Shown here piece after piece: positions 46,801 through 57,365 of a stretch of 64,000 bases of DNA. Both the position numbers and the translations under genes were made by a program. The first letter of the stretch is position 1, and the number at the start of each line of letters is the position of its first letter. Source of the DNA: Toxoplasma gondii ME49 (taxonomy: Eukaryota; Apicomplexa; Conoidasida; Eucoccidiorida; Sarcocystidae); contig NC_031472.1 in the NCBI RefSeq assembly GCF_000006565.2, positions 1,854,227 to 1,918,226 on the forward strand. The letters are read 5' to 3'. Below the pieces are notes generated by a model. It saw only the letters and a list, made by a program, of their open reading frames with translations, searched no databases and was not told where the DNA came from.

Positions 46801-49800
46801 GCGCCCTGGTGTCTGTACAACCGAAGCAACATGTCACCCTGGGCGGCTTTCCCACTCTGGAAGAAGCGGCGGTGGAGATACACCTGAAGGGTGCGGAGCG
46901 CCGCGGGAGACAGCCACGCGTCCGACCGCGTTCCGCTGTCGAGTTCGCCGCATGCAAACCGAGGTTGAGGCGCGGGCCCGTCCGCAGAACGCGAGACGCC
47001 ACGGGGGCTCTCCACGCGGGACTCAGGTGTACAGACACCCGAGCTGAGGCTGCGGTGCACGAGCCACTCGAGTGCCGAGACGACGAACTCGTTTCCGGGG
47101 GGGCGGAAGGGTCCGAAGACACCGAAACTTCTCGCCTCTCTTTCGGTCTCCTCCTCCGTTCCTGCCTGCTCGCACCGGCCGCCTGTACGCACTTCAGGAA
47201 GCGGAGGGAGTTGGAGTGTATATACACTGAAGAGTTCGTCCAGCGCCGCCCACTGCAGCTGTTGCAGCGCCGCGCGTTTTCGCTCCTCGCGGTCAAGCTT
47301 TTGCTCGCATGGCGCCAGGTCCGCCTGTTCGTCTCCTGTCTCGTCTTCAAAGAAGGAGTTGTCTGGAACTTCGAAATTGAGGATGCATGCAAGGTACTCC
47401 ACCCAGGCCCGCGCCAAAAAGATCGGCACAAGCGCGACCTCCGCCCCCGCGCTCTCCCGCGCTGCCTTCGCTGCCCCGCGGGCCAAGGCTGCTCCGAAGG
47501 CTCTCGCAATAACATCAGGACAAGCGACCGAAGAAGAGAGAGAAGAGAGAGAAGCAGGAGAGTCGTGGCGGAGAGCTGCGTCAAGGAGACGCAGCGCAAA
47601 GTGGAGAGCAACCACGGGAGATGGCTGAGGTGTAGAGGCCAGGAAATGTTCCATGGCGGTTCCGAAGAAAGCGGTCTGCACGCAGGAAAGAGAAAAACGA
47701 AGTGTGCTTTTTTCTCTCCAGAGGTGACCTCTCCTCAGCCTCAAACAGTTGCGTACACACGAGGTTGTTGAAGCGACCTACTCTGCGTTCCCCGTACAAC
47801 TGCATCTACATCTGGAAATGTTCAGTCGCTGTTGCACCTTGTTTTAAAAGCGCGCGCGTTCGTAGCTGAGTGCCCCTCTGGAGTGTGCAGCCCACACCCA
47901 AGTTCAGCGCGAGGGGGACGACACCGTGGCATGCGATCGCTCGAGACTCTTTCGTGGAGAGGGCGAAGCGGCTTCGAAAGAAAGACGCCTCTCTGAAAGT
48001 GAAGGCTACCTTCGACAGCCGAAAACCGCACCTGACTGCGTCCGGAAAACCCGGCGAAGATGTCCGCTACGAAGAGGGAGAGACGCCTGCAGGAGGCGAG
48101 CGTCGCCGCGGAGCCGCCGTCTCTCGTCTCTGCTTCCCACCACCGAGGGAGAAGCAGCTCGACGTTGCAAGTCGCTGCGAGCCTGAAGACAACGGCGAAG
48201 GGAAGCCAGAGGCTAGCGCGTCAACGAAGCAGAGTCGCGGACCCAGAGCTCCAATGCACAGTGCGGGGCAACGCCGCAGGAGAAAGGAAAACAGTTGCCG
48301 CCGAGAGAGAGACACTCCGGGCCTCAGATCGGATGATGCACTGTGCACAGGGGCCAGGGGCGAGAGAGACCCGACAGGAACTGGGAGAGCAGGGAAGACC
48401 GGAGAGAACGGAGACCACGGAGAGAAAGACAGGAACAGCGGCAACCGAGAGAAAGAGGGGAGCGGAAGATGTTCGAGGGCAAAAACGCGAAACGGACACA
48501 GAAAGGCAAGAACCAGCCGCCTCTGCAGAGAAACAGACATTCCATTTTTTCTCACCAAGGTAAGGACGCACATAGGCGCCGCGTGATACTTCCGGGTCTT
48601 TGGGGCGTGGGGTCGAGGAGAAGAAGTGCATGCATCACCTTTCTGCAGAAAAAGTCGTCCGCGAAGTCTTCCGCGCCTTCTCCGTCCGTTCCGGCTTCTC
48701 GCAGGCCGCGGCTCTGGGTGGCCGCCAGCGCCTGGTTCAGCGTCTCGTCCCCGGAGAGGAGAGCACGGAGGGGGGTCTGGACGAGGAGACGCGCGAGGGA
48801 CAACTCTCGGCCGTCCTCCGTCTCGCCCAGCAGCAGGGACCAAACATGTTGCTGGCGCGCAGGAGAGAATTCCTGGAGCACGAGGAAGAGGTAGACAATG
48901 GCGCGAGCTCGCAGGAGGCTCAGAGTCAAGCCCAAGAGGAGGCGCTGCTGCTCGCTGTACTCCGCACTGCTTGGGACTCTCGGCGCCACACCTTCCGCGG
49001 CCTCCCGCGCGTCGCCGGAGGCGTCTTCTTCCGGCAGGGCCGCCTGAGGAAGCAAAACAGCGAGGAGGGCCTTACGCGCGCGTTCGGCGGCTTCGCTGGC
49101 CGCCTCGAGCCGGTGCTCTGCAGACGCCGGGCGGCGAAGTAGAGCTGTGGGCGAGAGCGGGGAGGCGAGGAGCGCCGTCACGAAAGAGAGACTCGAGGTG
49201 GGGAGACACTGAAGATAGAGGAACTGAAGCAGGTCGTTGAGGGCGTCGAAGACAGTCCCCAGATACGCCGCGTTCCAGCGAACGCAGAGAGGAAAGAGCC
49301 GCGGCGGAAGCGCGGACGCAGTCGGCAGAGACGACGGAGACAGCAGAGACCCAGAGACACTCGGATCCAGGACCTGCGAACCGACAGCCAAATGTACGTT
49401 AGAGCAAGCCGCGTGGACGGCGAAGCACCCAGTGGAAGACGCAGAAGAACGGAGAGTCGCGGGAGGCGACAAGGAGAGAGGGCAGAGACATAGCACGGAC
49501 GACAGGAGAAAGAGAAAGAGTGGAGAGAGAAACGAAGAGAAGGAGAAACGCACTCTCGGGCCGAGAGACAAGATGAGGACACGAAGGAGAAGCAGCTGAG
49601 CACAAGGGGCGAAGCAGAGCAAACGAGCGAGAGGAAAGAGAGGTCAAGAGACGCCGAGGAGACAGAGAGAACCTGGCACCAAGGAGAAAACATTCGACTC
49701 CGAAAAAACGACGCAACAGAGGGCCTCTCCGCTCCTCAACTCCATCACGCAGATACTCGCAACTGTTGCTTCTACACACACTGCCGGTCCAAAACGAGGG

Positions 49801-52800
49801 CGACGCCTACTCCCTGTCTCCCTCTTGGACGCCTTCCCCCAACCGACGACTTCGTCGGCGCGAAACGAGACTTCCCGTTGCAAGAGCAAGTCCGTGTCTA
49901 CGTCATACTTCACGTTATCTGTGTTCTTCGACGGAAACCTCTGCTTGCTGGACCTCTAGAAAAGCTTCTCTCTACACTCACAGAAGCGTTAATCATGCAT
50001 ATCGGCCAGTCTGCGATGACGCGGAGAACAAGCGCGGCGCGGGCGGCGAGACCCTCGATCCAGGGAGCGACTTCTTCTTCTGGAGAGAGTTCTTCTTCGG
50101 AGCCTCGTCGGCGCTCCATGGCCTCGCCGTCCTCCTCCGCCCACCAGCCGAGACTCGTGTCATCTTCCCTGTCTGCGCCGTCGACCTGTCTCCGCTCCGA
50201 CGCGCGGCGGCGCGCGAGGACGCGGAACTTGCTGACCTGGCGAGACGCACTTGGAGGCGAGGCCAGGTGGAGGCGTCGGAGGAAGAAAACAGGCTGCGGA
50301 CTGGGGGGTGGGGCCTCCAGGCTCCAGAGTCGCGGCGCGGAGAGCGAGAAGAAGAGACCGAGCGCCGCGTCCGCGGAGCCGCGATGGCTGGCGACATCGC
50401 AGAGACAGTGCCAGAGCGTTGGGCTCCAAACAGGGGCCGGTAGCGAGGGCGGGAGCGCCGCCGCCAAGACGGATCCGTTCTGCACCAGGTCACGCGCCAG
50501 GCGCTCGAGGCGCGGACCTGCAGGTCCCGCGCGCACCCAGGACTCTGCGGCCTCGAGGACGGCAATCGCGGCACCGAGGGCCTGCGTCCGCGCCGCGACC
50601 GCCGCGGCTGTGCCCGAAGCGGTGCAGGTCTCTAAGGCCCAACTGGCGTCGAGCGCGGCGGTGGCGCGGGGCGACGGCGGCTGCGCCAAGACCGAGGCGC
50701 CCTCGACGACGGCGGCACTGGAAGGAGACAAAACGGCGCGGCAGCGGTCGACAGCGACCAGGAGAATCTCCGAGGCGCAGACAATCAACAAAAGCCGCTG
50801 CACGAGCGCCCCCTCACTCGGCGAGGAGCCGGCGGCGGCACCAGAGCCGGCGCCGAGCGCGGAAAGGTCCAGCGAGGACAGCTGGGCGGCGTCGAGGCCA
50901 GGAGGGAGGCCGTCTGTGGGAGGGAGACAGAAGGAGGGCGCGAAGTCGTTTGAGGCGAAGAAGAGAGGAAGCTCGCCGCCTGCGAGAGGCGCCGACGGCA
51001 GCTGCAGAGGCAGACAGGCGCTGAGGAAGAAGGGGGCCGAAGAAGTCGAGGCGGAGGGCAGGGAGACGCGGAGCGAGACGAACGCCGGGGGAGAAGCGCC
51101 ATCCTCAGAGGCATCCCTGTCACCCATGTCAAAGAGGCGAGAGAGAGTCGGAGACGCCGCAAACAAATGCAAGCCGTTGCTGTAGAACGAGCACGACGCA
51201 AGCGACGTCGTAGGCAGCGGCTCCGCGGAAGCCCCGCCAAACGAAGCGACGTCTCCGCAGAAAGGACGCAGCGCGGGAGGAAGCGCGGCGAGGCGATTCC
51301 GCCGGCAGGCGACAGCGGAGAAGAAGGGAGAAGGCAGAACGGAGGATATCCTCAGAGACAACGGCTGAGTTGACAGATCCGCCCCCCCACACTGGCTGCA
51401 GGGCGCGGAGCCGCGAGACAGAGGACGCAGACGAAGCGCGACTCTGTCGCCGCGAGCCGTGATGAGACTGACGGTTGGGTACGGCCCTACAGTGAGAGCA
51501 GGGACGATGTCCACGACAGACAGCAGGAGATCTTCACACGCTGCGTTTGCGTCTGAAAACTCTTTTGCGCCATCCCCCGTCGCCACGCGCCTCACTCGGC
51601 CCTCCACGCCGGTGGGCCGCGGCTCTGCCCCCCGCCCTGAGGGCCAAAACGAGGAGAGGAAACTCCTCGTTTTTCCCTGCTCGGCTTCCCCGTCCGCCTC
51701 CAGATTCGCGTTCGCCTTTGTTGCCGCGTTCGCCGGGCCGCCGGCATTCTCTGGCGCGCGCGTCGGAGCCGTGGGAGACAAGACGAGCCGCTCGCGCCAG
51801 ATGTGTGCAGGCAGGTACGCCACGCATTCGAGGCCCTTGAAGGCGACCGCAGAGGAGACGCGGTCGCGGCTCTCGGCTCCGTAGCGGGCGCCAGTTGGGC
51901 TCCAAGGCCCCGTCTCCGAAGAGGTCGCCCCGAGCGCGTTGACCACGGCCTCCAAATACGTCTCGCGGGAGACGGACGCGAGGCCGCACGGCGGAGCAGT
52001 TCGCGAAGCCTCCGGTGCTGTCTGTTGGGGACCGAGCAGGAAATCTCCGTGGAACCGACCTCCGAAAGAGGCGCTGCTCCCTGCAAGCGCAGAGGAGAGC
52101 CCACTGACGGGAAGCACCGCGGGAGGAGGAAAGCGCGAAGAGCAGAGCGGAGGCGAAGGAGAAGCCTCCCGAGGCCATCTGAACGCAGCTCGCCAAAACG
52201 AATCGCACGTTGTGCACAGTCACGCATGCGGTTGCGTGGACTTCGACGCGCAGGCGATGCCTTGAAGCTGCGCTGCATGCCCGTCTACGTACTGTGTGTA
52301 GGCGCGGTCCTCCACAGAGAGCACTTGCCCCGTTACCAGCTCAGCGGTTCCAATGGCGGAACGCCCAACAGCGCAAAACGCAAGTTCCCTCCGGCTGGCG
52401 CGCCCCAGACACACAAACCAAGGACGTGAAGATGATCGAACAAGTCACTTTGTTCATTCATATCGAAAGCGCTTGCAATCGCTGCATCTGCGAAACATGC
52501 CTAGGCACTCGGGTACCCGACACCCCACCCTCCAGCTGTGAACTTCAAGCGCGACGAACGACAGGAAACGGCTCAGGGTCTACAGCTCAAGACAGCTGAA
52601 AGCGTTGGAGTTCAAGCTCTCACACAGTTTCATCGACAACGAACTCTGTTAGTTGCTGTCTGGCGTTTGTAACGGCAAAACGTCTTGTTGTAATCGGTAA
52701 CTACTTTTCTGAAAACTCCGCATCCACAAAACAACTGTTACACTCAGCCTCAGGGAGGAAACACACGAATCACATTCACTTTCCCTCATCTCTTACAGCT

Positions 52801-54724
52801 TTCGTATTTTTCTTGAGACCGAGCCTAGGACGCCTGCGACGCCCCAGCGCTGCCTCGCAGTCTCTTCCTCGCTGTCGTTCATGTCGTCTTCTCTCTCCTC
52901 TCGCGCTGAGTGGGGAAACGTCTCCGACCGCAGAAAGGCAGGAAGCCAGTGGCCCGCGGCGCCTTCTGGCCGCGGCGTCTCCGCCCCGGCGGACGAGCCT
53001 CTCGCGTCTCCTTCTCTGTTGGCTGTGTCGTTCCGTCTCCCCACACCTGTCTCTTCTTCTCTCTTGGGCGCTCCACAGAGGCTGCTCCGAGGCGGCTCCC
53101 GGCATCCCTCGGAGACAAGCCGATAGATGTACACCGCGTCTCGGTCGTCGACGACGGCGAGGAAACTCGCAGGGAAGCAGCGCAGGAGCTTCACGCCCGC
53201 CTCTCCCCGCGTATGCGGCGGGGGCGTCTCGAACGTCGCGCTGCCTTCGCCGCAGGACTTTCTCGGCTGCTTGCAGTGAGAACAGTTTGCGCCAGAGGCA
53301 CCCGCGACGGCAAGAGGCAGACGTCGGAGCCTCGCGGGTGCGCGCAGACGTCCGGGAGGGCCTGGATGCAGCAGCAGCTGGTAGATGTCGCCGAGTCTTG
53401 GTTGCCGTCTTCTTCTTCGCTCGCTCTCTGAGGCAGCGGCGGACGCGTCGCAGGGGGCACTGTCTGGAACGGAGAGAAAGACGGCGCCGTCCGCCGTCGA
53501 GGAGAGGAACGGAGAAACTTTCACGGACGCCGCGCCAGTCGCAGCGCGCGCAGCCGACGAGAAACGCGAACGCAGAGACTCGGGGAAAGCCAACGAAAAC
53601 GACTCCAGACGAATCAAACGAAAGGCGCCTCGACGCCATCGAACGGTGGGGCACACCCGCCCAGAGGAAGAAGCAGAGAGAGGAGAAGAGAGGTCCGGCT
53701 GTACGTACGAGGGGAGGAAGAGAGGGAGGGTGCCGGTCTCCGCAGACCGGAAGAGCGGGTGGTCTGAGGGCGCCGACGCGCTGGTTTGTGACGGGAGGTC
53801 TCGCGCAGGACAGCTGTCTTCCGATCCCGGCGCCGCAGGAAGCAAGACGACGGCGTAGACGTGGAGAATCGAGGGAGTGAGGAAGAAGAGGAGGTGCGAG
53901 GCAGCAGGAAAGAGGAAACCCACAGGTGCAGGCGACAGGTGGACGGAGAGAATGTCTCCGCCAGGCAGCGGCCCGACTCGGAGACAGGGCGACTCCTGCG
54001 CCAAGCAAGCGAGAAGCAGGGCATCGTTGCCCCGAGAGACACACAGCGCCTGCAGGGGAGGCAGGAGCTGGTAGCGAGGTTCGCCTCCGCTCTGGAGACG
54101 TGCCGCAACCTCTGGAGGGAAGCGTCTCCGAAAAACCGTTCGAAGATTCAGAGACACCGGCAGCAGCGGCAGAAGTGGACGCTTGAACGACGCAGCGACC
54201 GAGCAGGCCGGAGACAGCGGAGAGAGAGGAGACAGCGAAGGAGAGGAGGAGCAGGGATCGACGGCTTCGCGAGTGGAGAGAGACGAGAAACGGACGGGGG
54301 AAGTTCTTCGCCGCCTCGCCGCCGTTTCCTCCTTTTCACGAAAGTGCCGCTGAAGGAACTCTTGGACAAGTCGGTAGGGCGAGGAGAAAGGAGTCAAACT
54401 CTCCTGGATTTCTTCGCCAGACAAACAGACGTCAAGATCTTCTGCCATCCGCTCCTCCGCCGCAGCCAGGAGAGACACACCTCGCTTCTGGGACAAAGCC
54501 AGCCGCCGGAGGCCAGGCTCTGGAGCCCAGAGGCGCGAGGATGCCTGCGCGGCTTCGCGACAGAGCGCGGACACCGTTGACGGCGCGGAGACAAAAGAAG
54601 GAAGCATTGACTCGGCGTCCGCCTCCCTTTCCACCTCACCACATCGCTCGGCTTCTCGCGGCGGCACACCCGCCGTCGCCGGCTCGAAAGACTCCAAAGG
54701 AGCCCCAGGCGCCTCTCCCTCCAT
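43829..54724 (-). CDS. NUP155: Scaffold nucleoporin, Nup155/Nup170 family
   Basis: Seven exons, complement of 43829-44933, 45313-45884, 46308-47675, 47896-48031, 48556-49373, 49982-52103 and 52797-54724; phases close (8,049 nt, 2,682 aa). Nup155 is an inner-ring scaffold of the nuclear pore: N-terminal beta-propeller, C-terminal alpha-solenoid. Family motifs occur in order. VFRRRFPPEVAARL with following SILHVYAVVLL (exon 1) matches the propeller start (human PLPPELVEQF, PVDIVILGLSY). FLAVVDDRDAVYIYRL matches ILYTRSEKGVIQVYDL. TVSLITARGDRVALRL (exon 2) matches QLLAVTHAGVRLYF. CRKVMHALLLLDP (exon 3), ACHGVVPLALNL (exon 4) and MLLRLYRHQGARVESAAVL (exon 5) match solenoid segments. It is about twice the human length because of Ser/Ala/Glu-rich inserts. 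The exon 2 acceptor could instead be at 52178 (same frame), and the exon 7 start is the least certain. Confidence 0.82.
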
Positions 54725-56088
54725 GGAGCATGAAAGAGAGAAAGAGAGAAAGAGAGAAGGGAGGAGGAGAGAAAGAGAGAAAGAGAGAGAGAAGGGAAGA
54801 GAGAAAGAGAGAAGGGAGGAGGAGAGAACAAGGAAGGTGAAACACACGAAGAGGAGGGAGCAACAGTGGGAGGACGAGGAAGGAGCGGGAGAAAGGATGA
54901 GAAGGAGAGGGAGAGGAAAAAAAGCAACAAGACAGCGCTCGAGAAGTCGAGGCGCAGATTCACAGGTGCATCTTCAGTGCAGTGCGTTGCGGCAGGTCTC
55001 GAACCTACGCCCGCAGCTGCAGAAGAGAGAACAAGAGAGCAGAGATGTCCAGAAAAACGGACAGAAGAAGATAGCGGAAGAAAATCGAAGAAGGAGGACG
55101 GAGACGACAATGCGTGGAGGGACACAGGTATCCTGTGCATGCAAAGGAGACCGGAGGAGGGAGGGCAGGTTCGCAGAGAGCGCCGCTCTAATCCATTTTT
55201 CAGAAGCGAGGAAAGGGAGAATTTGCCGCCAGATTTTCCCGTTGAAAAACGCGAAACCGACTCGAGGGATCGGCCAGCCTCTGGGTTGCGGTGTACCTAC
55301 GCCGCACCCCACGAGATCGTGTGTGTCGGCGTCCTCTCTCCGCCTCTTGTTTCTCCGTTCTGTCGCAGAGAAAACTTGGGCGAGAGCCTCCCTGAAGAAC
55401 GCCGGATTTCTGAATTTCTGGAATTCGAGCTCTGTGCGAGTCGATCTCCACCGTCGTTTTTCGATTGCTGGCAGGACATGGAGCTGCTTCTCGCATGCAG
55501 AAGAGCGGCTGCGCGCAGGCAAGCGGGCGGGAGGCTCGCCAGGCTGCGTCTGGGTCTCTGCGAAAGTTGCTCTGCAGAGGCAAGAGGAAAGCGGAACAGA
55601 GAACGTTTTCAGCGAGGAACGAGAGCTGCTGCAAAGGCGAAGGGACCTCGAACTCCGGCGAAACTCCTCGCAATCCACTCCTCCCTCTCAACCACGCACA
55701 GTAAGCGAGAGGAAAATCGAAGAAAAACCAAGACAAGCCGAAGAAAGAGCAGCAGAAACAGCTGGAGACAGAGAGAGAGAGAGCGAAGAAGGCAGCAGCC
55801 GAAAGTGAAGAAGAGAGAGAAGCAGAGAGAAAAGAATACAGAAAAGAAGCGAGGAGCCGAAAGTGAAGAAGAGAGAGTGGAGCTTCTTGTTGATGGTGAG
55901 AATGAATCGAGGCCTGGAGACACCTGAGTCTCGAAGTAGCGAAGAGCTCAGAGAGGATCCAAGTGCGCGAGTTGTAAATCCGTTGAATACGCAAAATGAG
56001 CTTTCTGCAGTCTCAGGTCTACTGGTTTTTCCATCGTGAGTTCTAACAGAATGCGAGTGTCTGTGCGGTGTACAGACAGGCAGTCTCC
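54725..56088. other. Divergent intergenic region / shared promoter (NUP155 and GDP-fucose synthase)
   Basis: 1,364 bp between two opposed ATGs. The first ~130 bp are GAGAAAGA repeats on the plus strand, a CT-rich leader for the minus-strand gene. Purine bias runs on to about 55130 and again at 55690-55880. No coding evidence. Confidence 0.5.
54732..54830. repeat. GAGAAAGA simple-sequence tract at the NUP155 5' end
   Basis: Near-pure purine run (gagagaaagagagaaag units, with gggaggagga interruptions) beginning 8 bases upstream of the NUP155 ATG; on the transcribed strand it is a CT-rich 5' leader. Confidence 0.88.
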
Positions 56089-57315
56089 ATGGCGGGAGAC
56101 CGCGTTTCTCCGTCTCTTCCGGTCTGCCTCGTCACCGGCGGCTCCGGCCTTGTTGGAAAAGCTCTCCAGTCCGTTCTTCTCCGAGAACAAGCCCCTTCTT
56201 CTTCCTCATCCTCTTCTTCCTCTTCTCCTTCGGACTCTGAGGGAAAAGACGGTGGGACTGTGAGAGGAGAAGCGTCGCTTGAAGGTCCGACGATAATCTC
56301 GGCGCGAGCTGTCGCGTTCGTTTTTGTGGGGTCGCGAGACGCAGACCTGCGGTGAGGAACTCGCAGCAGAAGGAGAAAAGGAAACGGAACAGAGAAGAGA
56401 AGAACGGAGAAGCCTGATGCGAGGCTTCCTGGCTTCTGTGTACATGCTTGCTCAACACACACCGCCAGACAGGCGTTAAGGCAAACGCGTAGTAAAACGT
56501 ACAGGCAGCAGCTCAGGAGGAGACAAAGTTCTGTCTCTCTGTTCTGCCGCTTCGGTCGCTGGATGTGATGCGGAGGAGAGGAGGACTCTGCGACTCCAGT
56601 CTGTGTTTTCTCAATCTCTAGAAAGGGCGAGCCAAAATGGACTGGAGCTATGCACAATTCAAAGCCACAGGCCAACAGGGTCGCCAGGCGTCCCCCACAA
56701 TGCTGGGAGCCAGTGAACAGAGGTCTCTCTCCCTGGCAACGGCGGAAGGGCAGGTGACCTCAAGGCTTGGCTGGTGAAGCGACGAGTGGAGCTGAATGCT
56801 GAGGTCGATCTCGAAAAAAGACGCGACGCGAGAGCCTCCCCCCCGATTCGCTTTTCTATAGCAACACAGGGTGTTCAACTGGTTCGACCTCTACACGAAT
56901 TATCGTCTTAACTAGGCTCTGAGGTAGCACAGTAGAACTTGCATCCGGTGAACAAATACCTTCCGAGTCTCATGACCGTAGTCCACGTCGTAGGACATCC
57001 TCCCTAGAAAAGGCTCACGGACAATCCTGTCTCAGCGAGAAGCACTCCCAGGACAATGGGTCGGATCCTTCTAGCGTCTGAGGACTCTTCTTTGTTCTCT
57101 CCCTTCCTCTCGTGTTTGCCTCCGAAGTCTCTTCTCTCTACAAATTCCAAAGGACAGGTTGTTCAGCCTTGTGATTCTCGCGGCGTTCAAGAAACAGACA
57201 CTCTTGTCTGTGGTCCTCGCAGCCGTCCCCCGCCTCTCTGTCGACGCCGAGAGCCTCCTGTCCAATCTGGATGTGCATCTGTACCTGTGTACCTGCATGC
57301 ATGCAGTGAATTATT

Positions 57316-57365
<50 letters not shown>

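Noticed and set aside
48556..48639. Earlier donor for NUP155 exon 3 at 48638 (AAG followed by gtgatg)
   Set aside because: Its phase does not fit the hidden exon at 47896-48031, and the extra residues VMHALLLLDP align with the family; the stronger gtgaga donor at 48555 restores phase.
52776..54044. Minus-strand frame of 422 codons overlapping NUP155 exon 1
   Set aside because: Shadow in another frame; Arg-rich composition and no family match, while the chosen frame matches the Nup155 propeller.
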